DNA of 64,000 bases from Pedobacter ghigonis (GCF_903166585.1 NZ_CAESCM010000015.1:1-64000); one strand, 5' to 3'; positions 41,884 to 50,594 are shown, counted from the first letter of the stretch. Numbers and translations are program-made. Notes: a model not told the origin generated them from the letters alone.

Positions 41884-42729
41884 TTATTTTATTTTTTTAC
41901 CGCTACCTAGCCAAATCAGGCTGTTTAAAATCATTTGGTTCTGGTTATCATTTTCAAAAGTAAAGGATAGTGTTTTGTTGGTTTTATCGTATTTGTGTTC
42001 GTAATCCATGTCGTTATGCCCCATGTTTACATAAACCATTTTGTAGTTCTTGTTGCTCCATGCTACCGGATAATAACCATTGTGCCAAATTTCGTGCGCT
42101 TTAGGGCCTGTGCCCAGCGGGAAACTGGTAGAATCGATTGCCAGCAGGATTTGTATGTCGGGATTTTTACGCAGGTCGTTCTGCCACCTGTACCATTCGT
42201 TGGGTTGCGATTTAAAGGTTTGCGGCAGATTTTTGGTAACCGGATGTTTCCTGTTTTCTACACGGAGTACTGCCGAAGTTGGTCGCCAGGTATTGCTACC
42301 ATAACCACCCGAGCCTAAAAAAGTGTTGTGGTACCAATCCCAGTTTTGATCGAAAGCAGATTTAGCCAATGCAAAGGCCGAAAAATGAAAGCCCATCCAG
42401 CCGCCACTGTTTTCCATATATTTTTGGAAAGCTTCGCGTTGTTCTGCTTTCTCTGGGCGGGTATCCAGAAACAGAACTACTTGATATTTAGCCAGGAAAG
42501 CCGCATTTAAATTATCCCAGTTAGCAGTAGAATCGTAACTGAAATGATATTTGTCGGCCATTTTCGGAAACCACTTATTGGCCTCATGTACAAAGCTGAT
42601 ATGTGCCAGATCGCTTTTTGCGGTATAAAACGCAATTACCCTGAATTTAGGTTTATGCTGTGCATGTAGCATTACTGTGCCCAGCACGATTAATAAAAAA
42701 GTAAGTATTGGTTTCTTGAAGCGATGCAT
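41884..42729 (-). CDS. ThuA-like domain protein
   Basis: The 281-residue protein has a signal peptide (MHRFKKPILTFLLIVLGTVMLHA). A ThuA-type glutamine-amidotransferase-like fold follows: FRVIAFYTAKSDLAHISFVHEANKWFPKMA, YQVVLFLDTRPEKAEQREAFQKYMENSGGWMGFHFSAFA, the AVLRVENRKHPVTKNLP segment and YPVAWSNKNYKMVYVNMGHND. ThuA is needed for trehalose use in Rhizobium; related proteins are encoded in many carbohydrate-use clusters. A direct sugar link is not visible here. The protein should be periplasmic. It lies upstream of the AraC/SDR pair on the same strand. Confidence 0.85.
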   Translation of the reverse strand: MHRFKKPILTFLLIVLGTVMLHAQHKPKFRVIAFYTAKSDLAHISFVHEANKWFPKMADKYHFSYDSTANWDNLNAAFLAKYQVVLFLDTRPEKAEQREAFQKYMENSGGWMGFHFSAFALAKSAFDQNWDWYHNTFLGSGGYGSNTWRPTSAVLRVENRKHPVTKNLPQTFKSQPNEWYRWQNDLRKNPDIQILLAIDSTSFPLGTGPKAHEIWHNGYYPVAWSNKNYKMVYVNMGHNDMDYEHKYDKTNKTLSFTFENDNQNQMILNSLIWLGSGKKIK

Positions 42730-42865
42730 TTGGTTAGATTATCTGTCTAAATTAACAAAGCATCTTTAAATTAAATGAATTGAAGCTAGCCATAAAACCA
42801 AAATGTGGATTGAAAAGGCGTTCAAACGATTGATAAATTTTGATTAGCTTATCTTGTATCTTTTC

Positions 42866-42908
42866 AAAACTCTTAACCGCTGATCTTTGATCAACGGCTA
42901 AGAGTTTT
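42866..42908 (-). terminator. Hairpin at the 3' end of the DUF6252 gene
   Basis: AAAACTCTTAACCG pairs with CGGCTAAGAGTTTT (one mismatch), with a 15-base loop that itself contains GATC palindromes. It ends 4 bases before the DUF6252 stop codon. It is likely to be a terminator, with few T. Confidence 0.6.
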
Positions 42909-42912
42909 GCAA

Positions 42913-43785
42913 TTACAATTTAGTAAATGGTAAATCAAAAGTGCCCTCAGTAACATCTACTGATGTGTTGATCGTACCATCCTCGTTAGGTGCTTTAAAT
43001 GCAAATGTTCCTTTTAATTTGTTACCCGCTTCACTTGTAATAACTAAAGTGCCACTTGCAGCAGCAAATGAGCCGGTAGGACTTTGATCTTTCATGTAAA
43101 CGCCGGTTCCATCGTTTGCCAAATCGTAAGTGCCTGGGCCATTATACCCAATAACAGAAAGTATCAGGCGCTTATCGCCATTGATGGTTGTAATTGTGAG
43201 TAATTTACCAAGAGGAGAAGTTATAGATGATGCTTCGCCGGTAAAGCCAATTTTGGTTCCGTCTATTTTAGCGCTTAAATTATTTGTACTGTTATTGGTT
43301 TCGGGTAGTTTAACTGGTACCAGGCTAATGCTAAACTGACCATCGGTAATGGTTTTGCTTGCTAAAGCGGCTATGTTTTCTCCTTTAAATTCGAAAGACC
43401 CTTTAATGTATTTATCGGCTAAGTAGCTGGTTACTTTTATGGTTCCGGCCGAAGTACCGTAGTAGGCATCTTGCAAACCTGCAGTACCTTCCATGTAAGT
43501 TGCAATATTATGGTCAGCTACTTTATAGGTACCTATTCCTTTAAAATCATCGATAGTTAAACCGAAACCTTTTAAATCTTTGTTACCTATTAGTTGAACG
43601 GTAGTTTTGTTATCTAGGGTGTAAAATTGTGCGGTGGCAAATGTGCATTGCAATAAATTGCCGTCGATTTTGCCGCTCATGGTTGATAAATCCCATTCAG
43701 GGTGGTAATCGATTTCTTTTTTACAAGATGAGGTAACGAATAGGCAAAATACTGCCAGTAATGCGAATTTGAAAGCTAATTTCAC
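42913..43785 (-). CDS. Lipoprotein with two DUF6252-like domains
   Basis: The 290-residue protein has a lipoprotein signal (LLAVFCLFVTSSC, lipid Cys about 21). Two similar beta-rich domains follow (residues about 40-165 and 175-290). Both repeat the pattern 'G-T-Y-hydrophobic', 'Y-M-(E/K)' and 'KG-(S/T)-F-x-F-K': GIGTYKVADHNIATYMEG ... KGSFEFKGEN against GPGTYDLANDGTGVYMKD ... KGTFAFKAPN. It resembles DUF6252 proteins of this phylum; function unknown. The internal duplication is visible in the sequence. It faces outward on the membrane or cell surface. Confidence 0.78.
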   Translation of the reverse strand: MKLAFKFALLAVFCLFVTSSCKKEIDYHPEWDLSTMSGKIDGNLLQCTFATAQFYTLDNKTTVQLIGNKDLKGFGLTIDDFKGIGTYKVADHNIATYMEGTAGLQDAYYGTSAGTIKVTSYLADKYIKGSFEFKGENIAALASKTITDGQFSISLVPVKLPETNNSTNNLSAKIDGTKIGFTGEASSITSPLGKLLTITTINGDKRLILSVIGYNGPGTYDLANDGTGVYMKDQSPTGSFAAASGTLVITSEAGNKLKGTFAFKAPNEDGTINTSVDVTEGTFDLPFTKL

Positions 43786-43838
43786 GAGTGCTAATTTGAA
43801 AGGTTAATTGGTTAAGGGGCAAAGATATAGAATTTATG

Positions 43839-44516
43839 CTATATGGTAAATAGGTGCAGTTTTTTAACAAACCTTTCGCGCTGATACCAGTCGTTGTATA
43901 CCAGTTCGACTTGCTTTACTTCAAAGGTTCCAAAATCAAAATCCCGGTATTTTTCCAGAAGGTTAACCAATGCCGCCGGATTTTGCAACGGTTTTCGAAA
44001 GCGAACAATGGTGGCATGTGCCGTTTGGATAGCGTATCGCTTATCGATGCTTTGCTGTAAATCAGAATTTTTGAATGAAACTCTTAAATCGTCACGAATC
44101 TGGTTCAACGTTTCGGTTAAAAAGCCCTGTACTAAAACGCACGATGGTGAAGCTGTGAGCCCTTTGAACTGAATTTTGAAGCCTTTATGCCGGGTTAAAA
44201 CCTCCTGTACCAGGTTAATGTAATCCTGTACACGAATATCATTTAAATCGAAACCTGTATAGCAGGAAATGATAGACATTAAGGTAATATGGATATCGCT
44301 GTTCTGGTAAAAATACTGATCGGGCTCAATTGCTTTTACCTCAGCCAAAAATTGCTGGATTTGGGTATTTGTTGCCAAATCAGGTCTGATCACCAGGGTA
44401 ATGCCCAGGCGCTTGTCTGTTTCATCATCAATTAACGGATCTATTTCGTATTTACCTACAGCAATTTTTGTAATAGCATCTGTGTAAAGTTTATTGTAGT
44501 GTTCGTTTAAATTCAT
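43839..44516 (-). CDS. 2H phosphoesterase-like protein (2'-5' RNA ligase family)
   Basis: The 225-residue protein shows two 'His-x-Thr' motifs spaced as in 2H phosphoesterases: IHITLMSI (about residue 78) and AHATIVRF (about residue 169). Substrates in the family include 2',3'-cyclic phosphates and tRNA splicing intermediates; the activity of this member is unknown. The first 70 residues (IDPLIDDETDKRLGITLVIRPDLATNTQIQQFLAEVKAIEPDQYF) match the ligase-like fold. It lies upstream of the DUF6252 gene and close to the NTR-like gene, all on the minus strand. Confidence 0.8.
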   Translation of the reverse strand: MNLNEHYNKLYTDAITKIAVGKYEIDPLIDDETDKRLGITLVIRPDLATNTQIQQFLAEVKAIEPDQYFYQNSDIHITLMSIISCYTGFDLNDIRVQDYINLVQEVLTRHKGFKIQFKGLTASPSCVLVQGFLTETLNQIRDDLRVSFKNSDLQQSIDKRYAIQTAHATIVRFRKPLQNPAALVNLLEKYRDFDFGTFEVKQVELVYNDWYQRERFVKKLHLFTI

Positions 44517-44541
44517 TTTCTCTTGCTATTGCCTCAACCCA

Positions 44542-45315
44542 TTACAAATCAAGTGCACCAATAAAACTTTCATTACCCTTTTCAAATGGATAGAAATAGT
44601 ACACCAGATATTGTTTTATTTTTTTTGGTATCGACTTTTTGGTTGTATCGTTATTTTTAAGCTTGTTTTCAATGCAGGCTACAAATTCTTTAGCCAGTTT
44701 TTTATTTTTGAAATCTCTAACAGGTTTAACATCTGTTACAGACAGATCTTCATTTACAACATATTCATAAATGGTAAAATCTTTATGATCTCCAGCAAAA
44801 CCTTTTAGGTTTTTTAAACATTCACCTGGCAAGGAAATTCTTAAACGTGTTTTATCCGCAGGAGTCAGTTTTTTATTCCTGAAAAATTTTAAAACATCAA
44901 GTTTCAGTTTAATCGAATTTTTATGTTTCTGATCTAAACCAGGATATGTTTTTAAATCAAATTCCCGATCAATCTGTTCTGATCCATCACAGTAATGAAA
45001 AGTTAACAGCTTATCATCGTTTAAAGAAGCAAAAATTAACCAGGTTGTTCCAACGGGCGTAAAAAAAGCACAGGAGGAGCCTTGGAGACTTGATATTTTC
45101 ATTTTTGTTGTTCTATCCCCTTTATAAACATCCAATAATTTAACTTCTATATCATGATATTCCTTATTGACCGGATCTTGTGTTATTTTTAAAATTTTGG
45201 CAACAGCAATAAAATCACTTCTGTAAATGTTTTCAAGTAAAGTTGGCGTGGCACAACTACAGGCCATGGCCCAATTGGCCAAAAAAACAAAAATAATGGT
45301 GCAGATTTTTTTCAT
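44542..45315 (-). CDS. Secreted protein with NTR/TIMP-like N-terminus
   Basis: From the ATG at 45315 the protein has 257 residues. The signal peptide (MKKICTIIFVFLANWAMA) ends directly before Cys-Ser-Cys (CSCATPTLLENIYRSDFIAVAKIL). A mature CxC at the N-terminus and a first strand 'ADFVAVAKVL' resemble the NTR fold of tissue metalloprotease inhibitors. A SSCAFFTPVGTTWLIFA segment follows. The C-terminal 110 residues include a TonB-like basic tail (VKPVRDFKNKKLAKEFVACIENKLKNN). Function is unknown; an inhibitor role is speculative. It lies 25 bases upstream of the 2H gene. Confidence 0.65.
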   Translation of the reverse strand: MKKICTIIFVFLANWAMACSCATPTLLENIYRSDFIAVAKILKITQDPVNKEYHDIEVKLLDVYKGDRTTKMKISSLQGSSCAFFTPVGTTWLIFASLNDDKLLTFHYCDGSEQIDREFDLKTYPGLDQKHKNSIKLKLDVLKFFRNKKLTPADKTRLRISLPGECLKNLKGFAGDHKDFTIYEYVVNEDLSVTDVKPVRDFKNKKLAKEFVACIENKLKNNDTTKKSIPKKIKQYLVYYFYPFEKGNESFIGALDL

Positions 45316-45348
45316 ATAGCATAGATGAATCAGTAGTTGTAATTCCAT

Positions 45349-45379
45349 AAAAAAGTCGCAGGAGGTAAATCCTGCGACT
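45349..45379 (-). terminator. Rho-independent terminator of glyS
   Basis: The perfect 10-bp stem AGTCGCAGGA / TCCTGCGACT has a 6-base loop, and on the minus strand a short T-run follows. It lies 47 bases after the glyS stop and beyond the start of the NTR-like gene. Confidence 0.8.
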
Positions 45380-45426
45380 CATTATTTATTTAACTAAGGT
45401 GTACTTAGATGTCTCAGGTGGTAAAA

Positions 45427-47070
45427 CTATGCTAACAAAGTTTTCCAGCTGGTAGCTTTACCAATAATATCACTTAAATCTGCAATGGCAATACGTTCTT
45501 GTTCCATACTATCGCGGTGACGGATGGTTACGGTATTGTCTTCTAAACTCTGGTGATCTACCGTGATACAGAAAGGTGTACCTACAGCATCCTGACGGCG
45601 GTAGCGTTTACCGATTGCATCTTTCTCTTCATAAATACAGTTGAAATCAAATTTCAGTGCATCCATAATTTCGCGTGCTTTTTCAGGTAAACCATCTTTT
45701 TTCGTTAATGGGAAAATAGCCACTTTATATGGAGCCAAAGCAGGGTGTAGGCGCAATAAAGTACGGCTATCCTGTTTATCTTCGGTGCTTAAATCCTGCT
45801 CTTCAAAAGCGTTGATCATGGTTAACAGGAACATGCGGTCTAAACCAATTGAAGTTTCGATTACATAAGGAACGTAATTGCCATAAGGTTTACCTTCTTC
45901 ATTTAAATCGTTGTCGAAATACTGCATTTTCTTACCCGAATATTCCTGGTGTTGCGTTAAATCGAAATCCGTACGGCTATGGATACCTTCAACCTCTTTA
46001 AATCCAAACGGGAATTCGAATTCGATATCGGTTGCAGCGTTGGCATAGTGGGCCAGTTTAACGTGGTCGTGGTAGCGGTATTTCTCTGGCGCAGTACCCA
46101 AAGCCCTGTGCCATTTTAAACGTGCTTCTTTCCAGTATTCGAACCATTTTTTGTCTTCACCCGGGCGAACGAAAAACTGCATTTCCATTTGCTCGAACTC
46201 ACGCATACGCATAATAAACTGACGGGCAATTACCTCGTTTCTGAAAGCCTTACCAATTTGTGCAATACCAAAAGGAATTTTCATCCTGCCTGATTTCTGC
46301 ACATTCAGGAAGTTTACAAAAATACCCTGAGCCGTTTCCGGACGCAGGTACACTTCGTCACTTCCTTCGGCCATGGCACCAAACTGGGTGCTAAACATCA
46401 GGTTAAACTGGCGTACATCTGTCCAGTTAGAGGTTTTAGAAATTGGGCAGATTACTTTATAATTTACGATTAAATCTTTTAGCTGAGCCAGGTTTTCTGA
46501 TTTAAGCGCCAGGTTCATTTCTACTTCCAGTGCTAAACCTTTTTTAACAAATCTCCAGCTTGCCTCTTCAACAAAAGGATATTTGGTATGATCTAAAATC
46601 GTTTCTTCATCTTTAAAGCCCGGAACCCAGGCAGCCTGGCCTTCATCGCTTAAACCCAGTATTTCTTGTTGAAACGCTTCAAATTTAGCCCGGTTCTCTT
46701 CGCTGAAGTTGGCTAATTCAGCATATAATTCATCAATTTTGTTTTCTAATAACTGATCAGCACGGTAACGTTTTTTCGAATCCTTGTTGTCAATCATCGG
46801 GTCGTTAAAACCATCTACGTGTCCGCTGGCTTTCCATACTTTAGGATGCATAAAAATTGCAGAATCGATACCTACAATGTTTTCGTGCATTTGCACCATG
46901 GCTTTCCACCAGTAAGTTTTAATGTTGTTTTTTAACTCGGCACCCAATTGGCCATAGTCGTAAACGGCACTTAAACCGTCGTATATTTCGCTGCTCTGAA
47001 ATACGAAACCGTATTCTTTAGCGTGTGAGATTACATTTTTAAATTGTTCGTCGTTATTCTTTTGAGCCAT
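45427..47070 (-). CDS. glyS: Glycine--tRNA ligase (single-chain, dimeric type)
   Basis: The 547-residue class II synthetase charges tRNA-Gly. The start MAQKNNDEQFKNVISHAKEYGFVFQSSEIYDGLSAVYDYG is the eukaryote-like single-chain GlyRS form, not the separate alpha/beta form. The core has EVYLRPETAQGIFVNFLN, motif 2 (IGKAFRNEV) and motif 3 (ETSIGLDRMFLLTMINAFEE), and the C-terminal anticodon-binding domain starts near LRLHPALAPYKVAIFP. A segment of about 60 residues (about 130-190) between the first domain and the catalytic core is longer than in many bacteria. It is monocistronic with its own terminator. Confidence 0.95.
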   Translation of the reverse strand: MAQKNNDEQFKNVISHAKEYGFVFQSSEIYDGLSAVYDYGQLGAELKNNIKTYWWKAMVQMHENIVGIDSAIFMHPKVWKASGHVDGFNDPMIDNKDSKKRYRADQLLENKIDELYAELANFSEENRAKFEAFQQEILGLSDEGQAAWVPGFKDEETILDHTKYPFVEEASWRFVKKGLALEVEMNLALKSENLAQLKDLIVNYKVICPISKTSNWTDVRQFNLMFSTQFGAMAEGSDEVYLRPETAQGIFVNFLNVQKSGRMKIPFGIAQIGKAFRNEVIARQFIMRMREFEQMEMQFFVRPGEDKKWFEYWKEARLKWHRALGTAPEKYRYHDHVKLAHYANAATDIEFEFPFGFKEVEGIHSRTDFDLTQHQEYSGKKMQYFDNDLNEEGKPYGNYVPYVIETSIGLDRMFLLTMINAFEEQDLSTEDKQDSRTLLRLHPALAPYKVAIFPLTKKDGLPEKAREIMDALKFDFNCIYEEKDAIGKRYRRQDAVGTPFCITVDHQSLEDNTVTIRHRDSMEQERIAIADLSDIIGKATSWKTLLA

Positions 47071-47180
47071 AATGGAGGCAAATATAATAAAAAGGCGGAG
47101 GGTTTAAAGGTATAAGGCTTAAGGTTTTTGGACAATGGCAAAGGAAGGGTTGATTTTCGAATTTGGCAGTTTGTCGTTTC

Positions 47181-47215
47181 AGTAACCAGTTAACCGATTC
47201 AAACAGTTAACCATT
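47181..47215. repeat. Short copy of the GGTTAACTG repeat
   Basis: GTAACCAGTTAACCGATTC and AAACAGTTAACCATT are variants of the 2341-2653 array in its reverse sense. Confidence 0.7.
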
Positions 47216-47223
47216 TTTTTCCA

Positions 47224-47318
47224 TTTGAAAAGCAATAGTCGTGCTAGTCGGTTTCTGGGCTCCTGCTTTCCGCTTTACTTCGTTACACTCGTGCCCGCTG
47301 CAATCAGGTTTAGGTGGC
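47224..47318. repeat. Dispersed repeat F, copy 2
   Basis: See 7344-7476: the 15-mer TTTGAAAAGCAATAG, CGCTTTACTTCG and GGTTTAGGTGGC occur in the same order. Confidence 0.7.
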
Positions 47319-47356
47319 CAACAAGGTAAAGCTATTTATGTTTTTACTTTATCGCA

Positions 47357-47396
47357 TAAAAAACCGGTGCCGCTAAATAATTTTAACGGTACCGGT
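47357..47396 (-). terminator. Rho-independent terminator of the protease/I9 operon
   Basis: The stem ACCGGTGCCG / CGGTACCGGT (one mismatch), with a 14-base loop, is followed on the minus strand by six T. It lies 26 bases after the small gene's stop. Confidence 0.8.
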
Positions 47397-47421
47397 CTAA
47401 TTGAGAGACTATATATTTTGC

Positions 47422-47625
47422 TTAAATGCTGATATCCCTTTCCTCCTCAACACCAAGCACGCCATCAATTTTCTTAATATCTGCAATTTTATGCTTATCC
47501 GGAACAATAAGGACTACACCAATTGAATTTAGGATTTCTACCTCTTGTATGCCTGTTTTCTTCAATGCGCTAACAACAGCATCCATGGCACCATCCTGTA
47601 CAGATATTAACCATTTTGTTTTCAT
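47422..47625 (-). CDS. Stand-alone I9-like mini-protein (subtilase propeptide fold)
   Basis: The 67-residue protein reads KWLISVQDGAMDAVVSALKK, then TGIQEVEILNSIGVVLIV and IADIKKIDGVLGVEEERD. This is the beta-alpha-beta-beta-alpha-beta pattern of the S8 propeptide/inhibitor I9 fold, including the closing 'GVxxVEEE' strand. The start codon overlaps the stop of the upstream subtilase by 4 bases (ATGA), so translation is coupled. A free I9 domain can act as an inhibitor or folding aid of the protease. This is inferred by analogy with yeast IB2 and fungal POIA1, and not yet shown. It is followed by the operon terminator. Confidence 0.75.
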   Translation of the reverse strand: MKTKWLISVQDGAMDAVVSALKKTGIQEVEILNSIGVVLIVPDKHKIADIKKIDGVLGVEEERDISI

Positions 47626-49028
47626 CGTATTATTTTTTCTATTGGGCCAATTGGATCGATAGGGAATTTTGGGTTAACCAAAATCGGAAGCTTATCAATC
47701 GGGAATTTAATTAATCGGGTTTTGGTTGGCGCCTGTACTAATCCGGCACCTACATCCCTGCCTGGTAAAGGTAATGCTTTCGCAGTTGATGTTAATTTTC
47801 GCCATAAATTAATTCCCCGAAGGCCCGATGCCTGTGCCCATAACGCAGCAATACCTGCAACGTGTGGGGTAGCCATACTGGTACCGTTCCAACTTGCATA
47901 TTTGGTAGGTAATTTGGTTGATGAATATACATTAACCCCTGGAGCAGCAATATCTACCGCGCCGTAAGTTGGGTAAAGGCCGCCGTTAGAGAAAGCTGCC
48001 ACGTTCATGTTTACATCTACCGCGCCTACAGCCATAATTGAAGGGCAGTTTGCAGGGTGCATTACTTGTCTTACAAGACCTGGTCTGGCCGAATCATTTC
48101 CTGCTGCGGCAATAATTAAAGTGCCTTGTGCCAGTGCACGGGCAGCGGCAGTTTCGAACACGGCAGAATAACCTGCACCGGTTACAAAACCCCTTAACGA
48201 CATGCTTACCACATCGCAACGGTTTGCAATAGCCCAGTTTATACCGGCAAGAATGGCCCCGTCGCCACCAGAACCGCCATTGCTTAACACTTTTCCAATA
48301 TAAATACTGGCTGCATAAGCAATACCATATCTTTCAGATGCTGCAGGAGAACTTAGCGGACCACAGGCTGTACCAGTACAGTGGGTACCATGGCCATGAC
48401 CATCCTGGGTGCTTTCTCCACTGATAAAGCTTTGGTGAACGATGGGACGGCCAGCAAAATCAGGGTGGGTAAAATCGAAACCAGTATCTAATATGGCCAC
48501 TTTAATGCCAGCGCCATTGTAAGGATTGTAGCGTAAAAAGCTGGTAGGCACAACATTGGTTGCTTTTAAGCCCCAGGTAGCACCAACCGATTCAACTTCA
48601 GCTTGTTGTTCCTGGTACTGGTAATCTTCGGTTTCGGCTCCAACCAGTACATTGGTTAATTGGTTTACAGCATCTCTATAGCCTTCTACGTAATTTTGAG
48701 TGCTTTCTTCCAGCATACCGATGGCATAAACAACTCTTTCTTTTTCAACGATCATTTCGTTGTCGCCGAAACTGCTGATAGAATTTTCTGCTTTTGGTTT
48801 TTCGTTTACAATAGCAATGCCGAGCTTATCTAAAACAATACCGTCTGTTTTAGCCAGATCTTTATCTGTAAAAAACTCGTTTTCAAACTCTAATGAGCTT
48901 TTTAAATTCAGACCACTGATACTGTTGATCTGGTTAATCGAATCTGAAGTGTTCGATCCTTCTGGTAGCAGTACAAGGTATCTTCCGGTGTACTCTACTT
49001 TTTCTTCTTTTTTCAAGGTTTTTGACAT
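47622..49028 (-). CDS. Subtilisin-like S8 protease without signal peptide
   Basis: The 468-residue subtilase has its catalytic triad in VAILDTGFDFTHPDF (Asp, about 180), GHGHGTHCTGTACG (His, about 213) and NGTSMATPHVAGIAALW (Ser, about 391). The first 130 residues start with polar MSKTLKKEEKVEYTGRYLVLLPEG and lack a signal peptide, so the protein is probably cytoplasmic. They also resemble a propeptide domain (YLVLLPEG .. LGIAIVN .. VEKERVVYAI). The end is Pro/Ile rich (KFPIDKLPILVNPKFPIDPI). It is coupled to the I9-like gene downstream. Its targets are unknown. The neighbouring two-component operon is divergent from it. Confidence 0.92.
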   Translation of the reverse strand: MSKTLKKEEKVEYTGRYLVLLPEGSNTSDSINQINSISGLNLKSSLEFENEFFTDKDLAKTDGIVLDKLGIAIVNEKPKAENSISSFGDNEMIVEKERVVYAIGMLEESTQNYVEGYRDAVNQLTNVLVGAETEDYQYQEQQAEVESVGATWGLKATNVVPTSFLRYNPYNGAGIKVAILDTGFDFTHPDFAGRPIVHQSFISGESTQDGHGHGTHCTGTACGPLSSPAASERYGIAYAASIYIGKVLSNGGSGGDGAILAGINWAIANRCDVVSMSLRGFVTGAGYSAVFETAAARALAQGTLIIAAAGNDSARPGLVRQVMHPANCPSIMAVGAVDVNMNVAAFSNGGLYPTYGAVDIAAPGVNVYSSTKLPTKYASWNGTSMATPHVAGIAALWAQASGLRGINLWRKLTSTAKALPLPGRDVGAGLVQAPTKTRLIKFPIDKLPILVNPKFPIDPIGPIEKIIR

Positions 49029-49292
49029 GGTTTAAGGTTTTTAAATTTTGCCTACTCTGTTCAGGATTTTCGGCTTTTTCCTGTTTGTGTTTTTTGGTGT
49101 GAAACACTAAGCCAAAGTTGGAACAGTTGCGCTAGAAAAACCTTAGCTAAACCACTATAAATCAATAGTGAAAGCAACAAAATAAAACGCCGTAAAAACA
49201 ACGGGAAAATATGGGGAAAACCCCATCTACTTTAAGCGAAAGTTTTATCACATTTGGGAATAAAGCTTAACTTTAATTAAAACTTAAAAATT

Positions 49293-49934
49293 ATGGAAAT
49301 GCAACATTTACCTATCTATGCTGTAGTGTTTTTATGTGGGGCGCTGGCATACTATCTTTTACAAAAGTTAATTGATCTCTTAAACCGAGGTGAAGGGCGG
49401 GTAAAGCCCAATACCATGGATCCGGCAATTATCCAGCAAATGGTAGATAATTACCGGAATAACCACCTCGAAGCCATTAACAGGATAATGGAAATAAAAG
49501 ATGCCCATTCTGTTTCATTTGGTTTAAAAACCTTAAAGAAATTTATCGGCGATATTGAATTTTACGCCAAAAAAGTAGATCCACGCATTGCAGATGGCGC
49601 GCTGGGCATCCGTTTTTATTATGCTGCCTATCCAAAAGCGAACGAGTGGGGTGGTTTTGAAAATGAAAAGGAAATTGGAAAAGATTATGCCCAAAGGCAT
49701 ACCCTGATTATGATCCCCACGTTAAAAAAGAAAGCCAGCAATGGTGCTTATCTCGATTATGATTTTAATCCTTTAGACAGAAGTACTTTCCCAATTAAAG
49801 AGCGGAGTAAAGAGCAGCCCGTTACTTTAATGGCCATGAGTTCTGATAGCAGTGATGGTCAATCGCGCGAAGTAATGGCCCAAAATCATGGTCAAACCAT
49901 ACCTCCGGCTGACTCAGCTATAGAAAGCTACTAA
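49293..49934 (+). CDS. Hypothetical protein with N-terminal membrane helix
   Basis: The 213-residue protein has one clear helix near the N-terminus (YAVVFLCGALAYYLLQKLI), then a helical region (IIQQMVDNYRNNHLEAINRIMEIKD), and a segment FYAKKVDPRIADGALGIRFYYAAYP which may bind a ligand. The C-terminus is polar (SSDSSDGQSREVMAQNHGQ). I do not recognise a family. It is the first gene of a four-gene unit: 12 bases before the next membrane gene and ending in a histidine kinase and regulator. It may be part of the signal input. Confidence 0.65.
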   Translation: MEMQHLPIYAVVFLCGALAYYLLQKLIDLLNRGEGRVKPNTMDPAIIQQMVDNYRNNHLEAINRIMEIKDAHSVSFGLKTLKKFIGDIEFYAKKVDPRIADGALGIRFYYAAYPKANEWGGFENEKEIGKDYAQRHTLIMIPTLKKKASNGAYLDYDFNPLDRSTFPIKERSKEQPVTLMAMSSDSSDGQSREVMAQNHGQTIPPADSAIESY

Positions 49935-49946
49935 TTTATTAGTAAC

Positions 49947-50594
49947 ATGAGCCGCGAACAGCAATTTTTGAGCGACAGTTTCCTTTGGGTAGAAGGAGGG
50001 GCTGCATTGATTGCGTTATATTATTTTAAACGCTTGAAGGGGCAGTATTGGCGGTACTTTATCTATTACCTGCTCCTTATTTTTACCTGCGAAATTATTG
50101 GTAAATGGGGAGGTGAGTTGATTAGTTTTTCAAAAACAAAGTATTACAATTACATCGTTATTCCCTTTCAGTTCATTTTCTTTTACTGGCTCTATACAGT
50201 AAAATCGTTCAAGAATAAAAGGTTATTCTGGGTAATTACCTTATTGTATGTGCTGTCGTTTATTCTTAGCCGGCTATTTTTTAAGGAAAGTAAAGTCTAT
50301 TTTTCTTTCAATTATACATTAGGCTGCTTGTTGCTTATGTTTCTGGTTATTAAAGAGTATTATAACCAGGTTAACTCTTTAGACATTCTCAATTTTCAGG
50401 CAAACAGGATGTTTTATATCAACCTGGGGGTTACTTTGTTTTATATTGGCACATTACCCTTTTTTACTTTTTATTCGTTATTGAGGGCTTATATCCAGAT
50501 TTGGGATATTTACTTCGATTATTTCCTGATTTCGGGCATTGTAATGTATATCTTATTCTCAATTTCATTTATATGGGGAAAACAGAGCTCTTAA
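49947..50594 (+). CDS. Multi-helix membrane protein
   Basis: The 215-residue protein is almost wholly hydrophobic, with about six or seven helices: WVEGGAALIALYYFKRL, RYFIYYLLLIFTCEIIGKW, NYIVIPFQFIFFYWLYTV, LFWVITLLYVLSFILSRLFF, LGCLLLMFLVIKEYY, MFYINLGVTLFYIGTLPFFTFY and YFLISGIVMYILFSISFIW. Similar small membrane proteins often precede histidine kinases of the phylum and could be a sensory module. I do not recognise a named family. Its 3' end overlaps the kinase start by 22 bases. Confidence 0.7.
   Translation: MSREQQFLSDSFLWVEGGAALIALYYFKRLKGQYWRYFIYYLLLIFTCEIIGKWGGELISFSKTKYYNYIVIPFQFIFFYWLYTVKSFKNKRLFWVITLLYVLSFILSRLFFKESKVYFSFNYTLGCLLLMFLVIKEYYNQVNSLDILNFQANRMFYINLGVTLFYIGTLPFFTFYSLLRAYIQIWDIYFDYFLISGIVMYILFSISFIWGKQSS

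Larger units (their letters stand above)
47071..47421. other. 351-base intergenic region with two repeats and a terminator
   Basis: The region carries one GGTTAA-type motif (47181-47215), repeat F copy 2 (47224-47318) and the terminator of the protease operon. No gene is visible. Confidence 0.7.
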
